NCBI GenBank assembly: GCA_016647705.1
Contig: CM028340.1
Coordinates: 13,779,001 to 13,843,000, forward strand
DNA from: Eucommia ulmoides
Taxonomy: Eukaryota > Streptophyta > Magnoliopsida > Garryales > Eucommiaceae
Reading direction: 5' to 3'
DNA: 64,000 bases
The notes beneath the pieces are model-generated. The model saw nothing but the letters and a program-made list of their open reading frames with translations, searched no databases and had not been told where the DNA came from. A program made the position numbers and the translations under genes. The first letter of the stretch is position 1. Every line of letters starts with the position of its first letter. Of this stretch, positions 12,312 through 24,901 are shown piece by piece.

Positions 12312-13256
12312 ACTTAAGAATTTTAAAAAAATAGTCACCCATTTTTGTATTGCATACCTAAAAGAACTATTATTTGGTATGTAAGAAACTCAAACTGTTT
12401 AATGTAATATAAAATATAAAACTAAATAAAACAAATATGTAACCACATACATAAATGTCAACATTTAATTTAAAATTATTTAAAGTAGTTTTAAGAGACA
12501 ATTTTAAAATAATAGATGATATTTTTTCATTCTATATAGAATAAATTTTATATTAATTGATACTTTTAATAGTTATAGATTTTATTTTTGTACTTACATA
12601 GTGGTTATAGATATTTTTTCTACTTTCATACATTTGGTGGGATTATCATTCATTAATCATTTATTTTTATTTTTTTTATTATAACATATAAAAAATATCA
12701 ATAGTGTTACTTAACTGGGATTAAAATTAATTTGACTTTAGTACTATTATATGGCTTATTTAGCTTACTACTACTATAACTGGCACTTAAGAATTTTAAA
12801 AAAAAAATAGACTCCCATTGTTATATTACATACTTAAAAGTACTACTATTTAGTATAAGAAAAAAACTCAAATTGTTCAATAGAAATATAAAATATAAAA
12901 ATAAGTAAAACAAATATGTAGCTGCAGACAAAAATACTGATATCTATTTTTAAATTATTTTAAGTAGTTTTCGGACACATTTTGAAAATAATAGATGATA
13001 ATTTGTCACTTTATTTTAAACAAAATTTATATTAGTTCATACTTTTAATAGTTATAGATTTTATTTGTGTACTTACATAGTAGTTATAGATTTTATTTTT
13101 GTACTTTCATACATTTGGTAGGATTATCATCATCAATCATTTATTTTTTGATTAAAACAAATAAAATTTTCAATAGTGTAACTAAATTGGGATTGAAATT
13201 AATTTGGTTTTGCTACTATTATATGGCTTATTTGATCATCTTCATTGTGAAATTTT
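12312..13256. repeat. Diverged tandem duplication, period 473 bp
   Basis: Two consecutive units start with ACTTAAGAATTTTAAAAA at 12312 and 12785. They stay alignable through shared blocks such as AGTTATAGATTTTATTT, CATACATTTGG and CTATTATATGGCTTATTT. Both are AT-rich, differ by many substitutions and small gaps, and show no coding potential. An 84-codon ORF at 13067-13321 lies inside the second unit and is not preserved in the first, so it is not called as a gene. Confidence 0.85.
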
Positions 13257-13437
13257 CAAATGTGTCCTTTACTGAAAATTACAATCTCAACACTTCATGT
13301 AATGAAATGAGAAATTTATAGCTAGCTAAAAAAATAAAACTAGAATATAAATCTTGTGCTCTAGATTAGATAATGATAAGAAAAACAAAACACACACATA
13401 AATGTAATTCAAGTGGAATTTATCAAGTCTAGTAATT

Positions 13438-14230
13438 AGGGGTGTAAATGTTACCCGAAACTCTTATCCGCCTGGCCCTATCTACTCGACCTAGTGGTTG
13501 GTTGGTCAGTTATAAGTAGTTTCTTTTTCTTCTGCCCGAACCTAACCTGTCCGAATCCAGAAAAGCTTCGGCTCGGCTACCCATCTACCTATACCCAATG
13601 CACTCGAACCCTAAACCCTAATAATATATATTTACAAAATACATCTAAAACATGGCATATTATGAAAAGACCCTATATATAAATATAATCGTAATAGATT
13701 CAAAGCATTCCATTTCCAAATTCCGACCCTAGTGCCACTCTCATTATCCTCTCTCTCACAATAACCCAGAGCCGTCTTCATCGTTTATCGAACCCAAACA
13801 GATGATTTTGCAATTATTCCTGTGTTGTCTTATTAATCTTTCCATCTAATAATCATGCATCAATAAAACCCTAATAATCTTACCATCGTAGATTCCTACG
13901 ACGTTGCTACACTTCGTCGTCGATGACTCATGCTCCTTCTTTGTCTTCTGCTCTGATATGATTATCTATAAAAAAAAATTAGTTCTTTAATATGTTTCTT
14001 GATTGTTTCTCCATCTCCGTCTCATGTTTATAAAAACTTTCAGAACTGCAAATTTTTAGAATTTCATCTTTATTTTATTTTTTTTATTTTGTTATTCTTG
14101 TTACTCGACAACCAATCGACCCGACCAACCCCGAATAAGATCGGGGCAATGAGGCCACACAATAGCCTTAGGCCAAACGAGCTGCCAGAATTTTTCTTCA
14201 GGTCGGCTAATTGAAATCCTTCAACCCTAG
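13438..14230. other. GC-richer island, possible non-autonomous element
   Basis: It opens with GGGGTGTAAATG followed by CCCGA-rich words, a composition seen at the ends of small non-autonomous plant repeats. It also contains two telomere-like units at about 13607-13621 and another CCCGACC-rich patch near 14115. No matching inverted end or coding region was found, so this is only a compositional call. Confidence 0.25.
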
Positions 14231-16238
14231 CCTAAATGAGAAAAACTTTGTTCCTCTTTGCTCAATCGAAATTAGTCATCATTTCAATTTATTTATTTAT
14301 TTCATTTTAATATGAGATATCGATTTTTATATATTTATTAGTCATTTTAATTGTTTTAAGAAAACTAACATGCACCTTCAATTAACAAGTATCTCAAGGT
14401 AAAGATCTTGAATCTATTAATAATTATATCATATATTTTTTGCTTTTATATTTTTCTTTTAAACATGAAGACATTTAGCAATTTTAAACAACATTTTCTT
14501 TCAGGATATGTATCCACTTACCTTTCCTATTTGTGGTTTTTTCCTCTCCCATAAATCTATGTTTCCACTCTCTTTCCCGAGCATCATTCAAACTCTTCCT
14601 TATTTTCTCTTAAAATGATGATCGTGCCTGTAATATTTATTTTTGCATTAGAATTGTGCATTTTTTAATTATATTTTAGTATGTCCTACAATCAGATTTT
14701 GAATTGATATCATGCACCAGAAATTAAACTTGAAAATTACGATGTTGTAATTAAATTTTAGTTCCTTGTTCTATATTTCTTTTAGGAATTGATGGTTTAG
14801 TAAAATCATGTATCAGATGTCGGATGTTTGAACATTAAATTTTTATAATCTTCAAAATTCCTCTTCGAAATTTTCTAATGGAACTAATTTAGTGCTTGTT
14901 GAATCCAATATTCATAGTACTAATCAATGCTATTTGGATTTATATTTTCATTGGATTCGCAAATCAATTTTTTTTTTAATTCAATATGTAATATATAATA
15001 TATATAACAAGGTTGCCAATAACAAGGCTGTGTTTGGTAAACATGGTTTAGAGGCGAGTGATGGATTCTTCTTTTTATTTTTTTCACTTTTCTACATACG
15101 TTTTCTAGCTGTAAGGGACCGAATCATTTCAATATTTGGGAGCATAGTGATAAATCCAAAATTTCATAACGCCTAGACAAGAACCCAAGTGGAACTAATA
15201 AAAAGAATAAAAGGTGCACGGATGTCAAGAATCTCCTATAAACTTTATTTAAAGAAATTAAGTGCATAGATAAAGGATAAGAATGCTTTGTAATTGCATC
15301 CAAGAAATTCAACTAAATATATATATTAATTAGCAAAATTAAATCGCATATACTCAAGGTTAAAGTTGGGTAGTTGTTTTTTACTCAAAAATCAAAGTAA
15401 AGTTCAAACTTTAAGAAACATAATGGGGTGTCAAACAGAGCTTATGAATCCGACTATAACATTTTTTATTTTTTTTTTATCAAAAAAGCTCCAAAATGCA
15501 GGTCTGATCCTCATAAGGGAAATCTTAGGTGTCCCAAGTAAGCAACCCATGTTTTGGCCAAGTAAGCAGGAAGTTTCACTAAATGGATGCAAGATGCATC
15601 AAAATATATAAAAGTTGCCTAAATAACTATGGATAATTGTACAAGTTGGTACCTAGATGACTTCTTTTAAAGTTGTTCAATAACACTGCACAATCTTTTC
15701 ACTTGATGTGCTTCTTAGAGCTAAGAAATCTTAAATTATATATGGTTTGGTATATTCCCTTTAATTTAATTTTAAGTTCCTCTGAGCCTACAACAAATTG
15801 AGAGGCATTCGGCTATTAATTATCAAATTAAAAGGCTTCCTAAATGTTTTTTTGTATCGATCTATATAATCGACCATGTTCTGATCTATATTAAATTAAA
15901 TGGCCTCCTAAACCTTTCCGGAAAGTTTTGTATAATAGAGTGGCAACTCAATCCTAATCCCTAATTTAACAGCTTGAATGAAACATGCACAACAAGCAAG
16001 AACAACTCAACATATTTCGAGTAAAACTAAACACCTAAAAAACAAAGAGGTCCATACACATCCATATCATACGCATTATACCACCATATAAATTGATTGA
16101 TACAAAAAAGGAAGTGCAAAAGGAAGTAAACTTTTAAATGTTGTTAATTCTAAATATCATTTAGCCTGAAGTTTGAGCAAACACATTATACCACCATATA
16201 AGATTATTCTAGGTCTAACTGTCTACGCAAAAAGAAGC

Positions 16239-16266
<28 letters not shown>
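16239..16266. repeat. (TA)n microsatellite
   Basis: Uninterrupted TA dinucleotides in AT-rich intergenic sequence. Confidence 0.95.
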
Positions 16267-16271
<5 letters not shown>

Positions 16272-16969
16272 GTGAGAAAAGAACTTGGAAAATATCTTTG
16301 ATCGAATGCAAAAGGCGGAATCGAAGTTCACATATACTCCTAAACCAAAATTAGAAACAATTTAGGGCCCAATTGGCAAAGGCAAGATAAGTAAGAGGAA
16401 TTCAAGATGAGGAAGCTTAGATTGATTTTTTAAAAAGTAACAAAAATTGAGAACAAATTAGGGTTCTTACCGAGATTAAACGACGATCTAGCATGATAAG
16501 AAGCAGGAGATGAGATTTGGATCTGCCAACGCTTCAAATATAGAAGATAAATGGATGTGAAGGCATGGGGCTGATATTCGTACACGATAAGTCGTTGTAC
16601 TTCTACAGAGGGTATACAAACTGAGATGGAAATGATCAATTTAGGTGGTAATTTTTCAAAGAAAACTCGCAAAATAGATAGGAACGAGAAAAGAAGCCGT
16701 AAATAAAGGAAAGAAGCATGGAGTGGGTGGGTGTACAGAGGTTTGTTTATCGGGAAACTAAGTGTACAAGAGAAGTGTTTGGTTTCTAAAATCTCAATTG
16801 AGAAGTATTTGGATGTCTGGTTCATTTGGTTAAAGACTTAGCTTCAATTGAGTATGGGGAAAGTACCACATGTGAGGATTAGTAAGTGATAGAAAGCAAA
16901 TGGTACTATATGGGTTCTTTCATGGTGAGAAAATAGGAATGTGTAAGTGCAAATACAAATGGGCAATTG

Positions 16970-16971
<2 letters not shown>

Positions 16972-17022
<51 letters not shown>
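16972..17022. repeat. (AT)n microsatellite
   Basis: About 25 uninterrupted AT units. Confidence 0.95.
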
Positions 17023-17024
<2 letters not shown>

Positions 17025-19552
17025 GTAAGGACATTTTAGTCAAATTACATAGGGAAATGAATAGTGCCTAAAACCTTCATTTGTATAAGAGTAAGGATGT
17101 ACATATATCTTTCTTTACTAATCATGACTTGCATGCTTAATTGATTTATAAAAAATCAATGAGTTTATACCACTTATCTCCCCTATCAGTTTTTCCTAAA
17201 CGAGATACATCCATTGTCATTTTACAAATACTAGTCAATCTCATTTAACCATTTTTTGATAAAAAGACATAAATGCCCTTATGATTTTTTTTAAAAACAT
17301 TATGTTTTTATTTAAATAAAATTCATTAACACTCCCATATTTTTAAAATAATACCCTTAACTTTTTAAATAATTACATTTACCTCCCACCCTATCCCAAC
17401 TTATCACCACCACTATCCCCACCCTGCCCATCGCCACTACAATTAACGAAGGGAAAGAGGCGCCGCAAATCTTCCATGGATGTTGGTTCTTTATAGTGGT
17501 ATCAAGTCCATGGAGTCCAGTTGCTGAAAAAGATTAATGTTTCCTTCCCATCTACTGTTCTAGTTTTCACCGGAGAGAACTCCGACTTTGAAATTTTTGG
17601 GGAGTCATATTAAATCCTGGAGAATTTGTTCCAAGATGTCTGATGAAACATCAGATTATCTATATTTTTTGTATAATTTGATCTTTTTTCTGATATTTTT
17701 TCCGTACATAGATAAAAATCGATGATGGATGGAAATAGAGACGCAAAGACAAGCTACCATGGCCATCGCTAATGGTTTATTGACACGAAGTTATCGAAGT
17801 AGTAAGTTGAGAGACTCACCAGATTTGAAATGTTTAGATCTAATTAATATATAAACGCGTACACATCAATTTGGTTGAAGTCTCTAACATTTCTGCTTCT
17901 TTTTTTGTTGTGATTTCAGAGGAAGATGAACTGGTTAATTTAGAAGAGCCGTCTCGGTTACGAGACGAATAAGGAGTCAAGAATGATGAAGATCAGGAAC
18001 AAGATCAAGCAATGGATTGAGATCAAGATTGGGAGTGCGACCAAGATAGGTAAAGCTGGAGCAAAAGCCGGAGAGCCGAGAGGTTATAGCACAAGAGTGC
18101 TAGGGAAGAAAGAGAAGATGATAGTTCGGAGGAGACTGAACGACGAGAAGGAAGATAAGGTGACGCTCGCGCCAGTGTCAAAGAGTTGGAGCTTGAAATC
18201 GATGACGATATTGGTTCTATACAGTAGAATCAAGTCCAATTGAAATGACTTTCTCAGCTGCAAGCCGTAGATCTGGTGGGTGTAAGATCCAGCGTACCCA
18301 AGAACGTTGTCTACCTTGTCGATGTGGTTTCCGATCTTGTAGATCTAGTTATATGATGCAGCAGAGAGATATGGGTTTTCCTAGATCTGGATTTTTCTTA
18401 GAGCAACTCCAAATGAGCTATATTTTGGTTTGCCATTTGTCCGAATGGCACACCAAAACCCATATGGTGCACCAAAATTTATAGGGCACTCCAAGGGATG
18501 ACCACCTGGGATTTTTTATTTTTATTTTTTAAATGAAATGAAGTAGAGAACAGGAAGAAGAGGAAAACAAGTTTTCATTCCTTCTTCTCGAAATCCTCAA
18601 AATTCATTCATTTTCGAAAATTGTTTTAAGGGGCATTTCTAGGCGCCGGTTTTGAAAACATTCTTTGGGCCATGATTTATATTAGAAAATGAGTCACCAC
18701 CTAGCATGGGTTAAATGGTGTGCTAGGTTACCAGGAGTTTAGGAATTCATTTTTTATTTTTGAAATGGTCAAAATTTTGACTCGTAAAGGTCTTGTACCA
18801 GAGATTTCTTTAAGTTTGGGGGGTTAGTTATGCTTAGGGAAGGTTTTAAGAACCCCAAGACACCCGTCTAAAGACAGTACCTTAATCTAAATAGATGTTC
18901 ATATTTAAACAAACTCCAAGTCATTTTCTTTGGTTTTGCTTAACAAAATAATTCCTTTTTTGTTTTTGTTTTTGTTTTTTTAATGCATTTGTATGTAAGG
19001 AAAACAAGTGATAGTACTATTTATGAGCAGTAACAAATAAAGCATATGAAATAAAAATATTTTTGTATTTTTTGTCGGCCGAACCTTATAAAGGTTGCCT
19101 ACGTATCGTTGTTTTCATAGGAAATCAGGTCAAAACATAGTTCATCTATTCTGGATTAACTGATTTTTATTTAGATAGGTGACCGAACCCGTATGTGGGC
19201 TGCCTATGTATCTTAGATTGTTGAGAATCAAATCAGCACGTAGTTCATTTATGCAAGATGATTTATTTTATTTTGATGATATTGTGAGACAAACACATGA
19301 ATCATACAATGATATGTGGATAATAATTTTGATTTTGTCAAGAACACTCAAACCGAACTCACCTGCTTAGACAAGTTTAGTGTGTATGTTTGGGTTATTA
19401 GTTCAAAGAAAAAAATATATTGTATATATGCCAATCCTATTCGTAATTAAGAAAGACGAAAATGTTTCTGAAGAAGGTGGATACATATACTTGAAGGAAA
19501 AGAGGTATTTCATTTATTCCTAATTTTTAGCCACAAGCATCTCGACGGTGTA

Positions 19553-19556
19553 GTGT

Positions 19557-19599
<43 letters not shown>
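19553..19599. repeat. (GT)n microsatellite within the family A LTR
   Basis: An almost pure GT tract. The corresponding site in the right LTR (near 58490) holds only a short TA run instead, so it expanded after the copies separated. Confidence 0.9.
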
Positions 19600-19600
<1 letters not shown>

Positions 19601-20305
19601 TGCTAGTCCACAAGCCTAAACAGTTAGTGCCAGGCTGTGATCTAGACTATTATAGTAAAGTAAAGTCAGTTATTAACAGTTATTGGTTAGCAATCAGTTA
19701 ATTAAAGGTTTGATTTGAGTTTTAGGAGTTCAGTTTCAAGTGTTCTTGAGAGAATCAAAAATGTTATGCACAACTCATGGTGTGATTGATGTTTTTGTCA
19801 TGTTCTTCACATTTCTTCATGTTCTTGATATGTCCTTTGTGTTCTTGATGTTCTTGACATCATCTTGGATAATTTTGACATGATTTGACGAATTTGACAT
19901 GTTTTTAACATTTTTTACTTAATTACTTGATATATATGATATGTACACGGAATATAAGTCTAAGAACAACATAAACATGTTATGTACAAGCAATATAAAC
20001 GTATTTAAGACAAGATCGAAGGGTGTTTAAGAAGATATACCAAACTTAGGGGAGTGTTCTTTCCCTAAGCGATTTTTCTTCTTCTTCTTCTTCTTTGGAT
20101 CTTCTCAATTGTTCTCGATCGTTCGCTACCAACTTCTTGACATCTTCCTCCAAGACCCTCAAGTACTCTTTTGGGAAGATATTTTGATAGAATTTTGAGG
20201 TTTTTACGGAAGAGAAATCTTGTGAATCATCAAGACCCGAGAGCAAGGAATAAGCCTAGAGAGAGAAGCTCTTGATTCCAACTCTTTAAATGATGAAAAG
20301 AGGGG

Positions 20306-20320
20306 CCCTATTTATAGGTC
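20306..20320 (-). promoter_or_regulatory. TATA box of the family A LTR
   Basis: On the minus strand this reads ACCTATAAATAGGGC, a strong plant-type TATA box. It is followed by sequence with a CT-rich leader (CTTCTCTCTCTAGG). It supports the minus orientation of the element. The right LTR lacks this segment. Confidence 0.7.
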
Positions 20321-21434
20321 GGGCACCCTGCACAATGGCCAATGTGCAGGGTAACCTAGCATTCTCTTTAGGGGTTGTTTGGCATAGGGGTTATCCTTTT
20401 ATGCCTTGTGGTTTGATGGTTTTGGATGAATCTTAAATATTTTGTAGGATTTTCTAAGATTTAGTAACGATTACAAAATCTATATATATCCTAGGTAATG
20501 ATTAGTAATCATTTCTCATGATTTGCAATTTTTAGTCATCATTAGCAATCATTAGACATGATTGGATTGCACATGGGGGTTTTATGGCTTGATGTGACCC
20601 TTTTCGGTTTGTTTTGGTGGTTGAGTATCGTTAACTCGAACTATTTCGGTTTGATTGCCATTAATGCTTTGGATGTGCATTGTATGTTGTCTCCAAGTTT
20701 CAATTGGCATTTAATTCTTGATAGTGACACTTGAGGTGATGGGCATTTAAAGCTCTCCAATGGAATTGATTTGGTTCGGTTTGCCTTGTAATAGTGTAGT
20801 TACATTTTAATCAATTTTGTTTCCCTAAGATATTTCAATCAAAGTATATAGGTGCCTTTAATGTGTAATTTCTATGTCATCCCAAACATTTAATGCTTGA
20901 TGGGATGGTGATTTGATGGCTCATTAAATGCATGCCTTGGTGGCGAACCGGATTGGTTGGACTGATAATCGATAGTTACTTTTTAAGTAATTTGGTTTCT
21001 CCCTTATATGTTTTGTAGGAAATATCTTGACTAATATCTTGGAATTTATGGCTCATTAAATGAGTGATTAATTTCTTGGTAGGGACCTTTATGTGATGGG
21101 ATTTGATTGCAAGTCATGATGAATTCGGTTTGGTTGTTTTCGAAATGAGTCTTAAGCCTTAGTTACTTTGGGTAACTTAGACTTGTCATGGAATTTTTTT
21201 TACTTGATCAAGGTATTTTGGCTTAATTTATGGATATAAGTATTTTTAAAAAAGTATTTGGAAAAGTATTTTTTGCTTCAAATAGACGAAACTGGTGATA
21301 GTAATTGTTGTAAGGGTCAAAATAGGTAACAAAGGTAATTTAGGAAATTTTCTTAAATTAAAGGGAAGTAATTAATTTTTATTCATATTTAAGGTGATTT
21401 CATAAAAATTATCCTTTAGTAATGTCATCGTAGT

Positions 21435-22859
21435 TGATAGGTGTAATTTACCTATTTAGTTCTAAACCGAATTTGTTAGTTTTCGAGTATGTTTATTACG
21501 TTTTAATATGTTTTTATTCTTTTTTTTTATAAATCAGGTGTGTGGGGGTGAAAGGGGATGAAAACATATCATAAACGATCAAATCGGGTCAAGAACAGTA
21601 GAAGAACAGTGGGAAAACAAGCATAAGGGCAAAATTCAGAACTACAGCCCACCGCCAAGGCGACCAGACCACTGTCGCGGCGGTCAAGATGCAGAGAAGG
21701 GTCTTTTCTTGCTATAAATCCACCATTGCAGTGGTGAAATCCACCGCTGTGATGGTAAAACAATAGAAAGACTCTACACCCACTGTCGTATCCACCGCCG
21801 AGGTCGTGACCCAGCCGACATACTCACTGCCGCGGCGGTCACTTTGCACACATTAGATATTTATTTAAATATTTTGGATCCCTATTTATTGCCCTCTCCT
21901 CTCCATTCGGAAAAGAAAGCCCATTAGAGACCCCTTAGGGTTCCTAATATTTTGAGAATGTTTTGGGGGGTGCTCAACCAAATCCGAAGGAGAAGAACAT
22001 GTTGCGAAGAAGAAGAAGCGATCATTGAACGATTTTAGCGGCAAATATTCGGACTACAGCTAAGTTCTTCTGTTTCTCCCTTTATTTTCTTAACTTTGGT
22101 AAGTTGTTGAGCATGTTTAACTCGTTTCTCATTTTATAAATGGTTATGGCCATGACCTAAACGGATTTTGTCTAAAGAATAATAATTTTTATGAAAATGT
22201 CGTTTGTTTGAGTTGTGTTTCGTTAATGGTTGTTCTTCAATAATTTGATTGCGTTTATTGATTTGTCATGATTATATGCTTGTTTAGATACAGTGAGAAA
22301 TCAAGGTTTGACACTCAAGAGAGGTAACCCCGAATTTGGACTAGGGTAAACACAACGCGACTGTCTAATAACTCGAGAAGGAGTTAGAAAGTGTGCAATC
22401 AATGACGTTGGGGCGAGACTCATGTAACCTAGTGTCATCAAGACGTTGAGGGGGACTTCTTCGTTGACGCGAAATTGTATATTCACTCATCTTACACTCA
22501 GGAGAGGTAGTGAGTGAGTTTACGATAAAGAAATTATCGGATAGGTCGAACACCATTATTGAAAACTAAACGATTCAAACACGTTTTTGTAAACGAGGTT
22601 AATCCCTAGATAATATTTTCCCATAAACATGTCATATTAGTAATATTAGAATAATTAGATTACTTAACTTAGTATTAGTATTAATTAATTATAAACCCAT
22701 TTTTTATCGCCTAGATAAAGTTAGGTTATGGTAATCGCGGTACTCGATAATAATCTTAACCAATCCTTGTGAATACGACAACCCCTACTCCTTCCCATCA
22801 ATACTAAAACTTAACCCATACACTGGGGGTGAAAGTGGTGACGTAATATTCCACCACCA
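21435..22859 (+). mobile_element. Family D solo LTR inside the family A LTR
   Basis: It runs from TGATAGGTGTAATTTACC to a CCACCA end, 1425 bp. Flanks are GTAGT on the left and GTAAT on the right, a likely five-base target duplication with one change. The interrupted family A sequence resumes on both sides and matches the uninterrupted copy at about 1230-1250. Inside are GC-rich palindromes in U3 (21650-21840), a TATA-like CTATTTATT near 21890, and two GAGAGGTA boxes at 22311 and 22494. No internal coding region is present. Confidence 0.85.
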
Positions 22860-23090
22860 GTAATCCCCCTTTAACTTTAGGAATTTTAAGGCTGACCCGA
22901 AACTTTTACTTAACCAAATTTAGTCAAATTTGATAGTTTTATGGTTTCTTGTGTTTTTGCTATTTTTTTTTTAGTATTCAGTGTGATCTTAAGGTAGAAA
23001 TTCATTCTCTTTAAACCTTAGTTTAAAGTTTATCTAAAGTTGTATTTTCGATTCAATACTGAATAGGCGGGACAAAATACGGTGTCTATA

Positions 23091-23134
23091 GGTGCCCTTC
23101 TTTGTCATGCGAGTTTACTCGTAATGACAAAGAA
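23091..23134 (-). other. Polypurine tract and hairpin of the family A element
   Basis: On the minus strand ACAAAGAAGGGCACC runs directly into the LTR start, as a polypurine tract should. It overlaps a strong inverted repeat: TTCTTTGTCAT (23098-23108) pairs with ATGACAAAGAA (23124-23134), and inside it CGAGT pairs with ACTCG. Confidence 0.7.
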
Positions 23135-24901
23135 TGAGACATAAACATTTTGTTCAGTAAGACATGAAATTTAAAGCCAAGAATTTAAATTTCACTTGAG
23201 TAAAGTTAGGAGTGTACCTAAACATTGTTGCATCTACCATTTGAAAGCGGTAAGGAATTTTCTCAAAGGAGTCTAAATGACTGGTCCTTAAGGGTTACTA
23301 CTGGATCTTCTCAAAGGAGGCTTAATGACCAGTCCTTGAGGGTTACTATTGAATCTTCTCAAAGGATGCTGAATGCCTAATCTTTAAGGGATGTTACGGA
23401 CTCTTTTCAAAGGAGGTTGAATGACTAGTCCTTGAAGATCTCAAATGAGGTTGAATGACCAGTCCTTGAGTATACTATGGAATTTATTCGAATAAGGCTG
23501 AATGACCAATTATTGAAGATCTTAAAAGAGGTTGAATTATCGGTCTTTGAGTATACTACGCAACGCTCGGAGAATGACTACTCGTCGTCATCTCCGTAGT
23601 TTCTTAGGAAAGTAAATGCTAGGAATGTACGAATAGGTTACTTGGGTATAGCTACATCATCCTTCGGGAAAACTACATTCATTCTCAATGGGTAAATAAT
23701 CTTCTCAAAAGAGGCTGAAAGACTAGTCCTTAAGGATTACTATGGAATCTCTTCAAAGAAGGCTGAATTGTCGGTCCTTGAAGATCTCAAAAAAGGTTGA
23801 ATAACTAGTCCTTGATTATTACTATAGCTTTGGGAGAATGACAACTCATCACCATCTCCGTAGCTTCCTAGGAAAGCAAATGCCAAGAACGTTCGAATGG
23901 GTTCCTTGGATATTATTTTATCATTAGTAGGAACATTATGTTCCTCCTCAAACGAGGCTAAACGGATGGTCTTTGAGGATACATGCGACATCTCTTCAAA
24001 GAAGGATGAATGACCCATCCTCAAAGATTTCTGCATTCTTTCCTAAATGGTAAGGAATATTCTCAAAGAAGGCTAAATAACCGGTCCTTCAGAATTACTA
24101 CGAATTTTTCAAAGGAGGTTGAATGACTGGTCCTTGAAGATCTCAAAAAAGGCTGAATGACCGGTCCTTGAGGATCATCGTAGTTTTGATGACTTATTGT
24201 CATCTCCTGAATATGATTGTGCATATTTAGTAGCTTTCCTATGTATCTCAGACTTAAATAAGAATGAGGCCAAATGTATTTCTAAAAGGTAAAGTAAATC
24301 AGGATTGGGTGGAATAGTTCTGGGTTAGATAAACCAATTCTAGGGTGTCTTGTCAGTCTGAGACCGAGGTCGACATTGAAGAAGTAGACTAGACATTGAT
24401 TAATTGTATTTATCTTGAGTTAGATTGACCGAACCCCATTAGGGCCCCTGTATATCTTAGATAACTGAGAATCAGATCAAATGTAGTTCAGGCATGTAAT
24501 TTAAATCGATATTTGGTGGAAAGGGTTCTTGGCTAGACAAACCAATTCTTGGGTCGTCATATCAATACATGATTGATAATTACTGAGAAAATTCTTATTG
24601 GAGAAAACACTCGAGGAAGCTCCACACTTAGTGGAGTTTCATGGTCACATCCCACTTGGGACAGCTGATGAGGCCTAGAAAACTTCTTGTGCGAGATTAA
24701 CCTTGGATAAAATGTGCCCCAGTTTTAGACTAGGGCTTGATGATGTTTGTTTTGTTTTTCAAGGATTACGGATTTCCATTCTTAGATTTTTTAAGTTTTC
24801 TCCTAGTCGTAGCTGGTGTGATTCTTATCAATAAATCTCGACGAAGAAATATCATATAATATGCCCCAGCTCTAACTGGGGCGAATTCTATCATATAATT
24901 T
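23135..24901 (-). other. Family A internal sequence near its 3-prime end
   Basis: This is non-coding sequence between the polypurine tract and the family C insertion. It contains the 48-bp repeat array and, near 24863-24882, the hairpin GCCCCAG-CTCTAA-CTGGGGC. No gag or pol motif of a Tat element is visible here or elsewhere in the family A interior. Confidence 0.5.
23250..24190. repeat. Array of 48-bp tandem repeats with shorter variants
   Basis: Units begin with TCTCAAAGGAGG and contain GAATGACCAGTCCTTGAG. Starts at 23261, 23309, 23357 and 23405 are exactly 48 bp apart; the next is 34 bp on (23439). Degenerate units then continue, with interruptions, to about 24190. The array lies inside the family A interior near its polypurine tract. 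A 98-codon minus ORF crosses it at 23740-24036 but has no known domain. Confidence 0.85.

Larger units (their letters stand above)
14231..18650. other. Intergenic AT-rich region, no recognised gene
   Basis: Short ORFs occur at 14892-15176, 15366-15611, 16430-16825 (minus) and 17983-18484, but none shows a family motif or a partner elsewhere in the window. The 17440-18300 part is less AT-rich and repeats the words ATCAAGTCCA and TTGGTTCT about 730 bp apart. It might be a captured gene fragment, but I cannot identify one. A phrase GAGCAACTCCAAATG near 18402 resembles a MITE end, but no partner end was seen. Confidence 0.4.
18650..23090 (-). mobile_element. Tat/Ogre-like LTR (family A), left copy, interrupted by a solo LTR
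   Basis: This is the 3-prime LTR of a minus-oriented element. Its start, TATAGACACCG on the minus strand, ends at 23090 next to a polypurine tract. It contains a TATA box (20306-20320) and downstream the words CCGAACCCGTATGTGGG and CAAACTTAAAG that I associate with the R/U5 part of Tat-type LTRs. Without the family D solo LTR at 21435-22859 it is about 3 kb. The left edge is approximate: alignable sequence with the right copy starts near 18770, but LTR-like words extend to about 18690. A 66-codon minus ORF at 20046-20246 lies downstream of the TATA box and is probably chance leader coding. Confidence 0.7.

Noticed and set aside
13067-13321. 84-codon hydrophobic ORF
   Set aside because: Lies in the second unit of an old tandem duplication and is not kept in the first unit.
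16430-16825. 131-codon minus ORF
   Set aside because: No motif, and hydrophobic composition typical of AT-rich DNA read in reverse.
17983-18484. Two adjacent plus ORFs that might be a captured gene
   Set aside because: Basic, low-complexity readings with no recognisable domain, splice pattern or second copy in the window.
20046-20246. 66-codon minus ORF after the family A TATA box
   Set aside because: The glutamate run comes from a CTT repeat, and the segment is deleted in the other LTR; probably chance leader coding.
23250-24190. Regularly spaced repeats that could suggest a CRISPR array
   Set aside because: Units are contiguous tandem repeats without unique spacers, in a plant retrotransposon interior.
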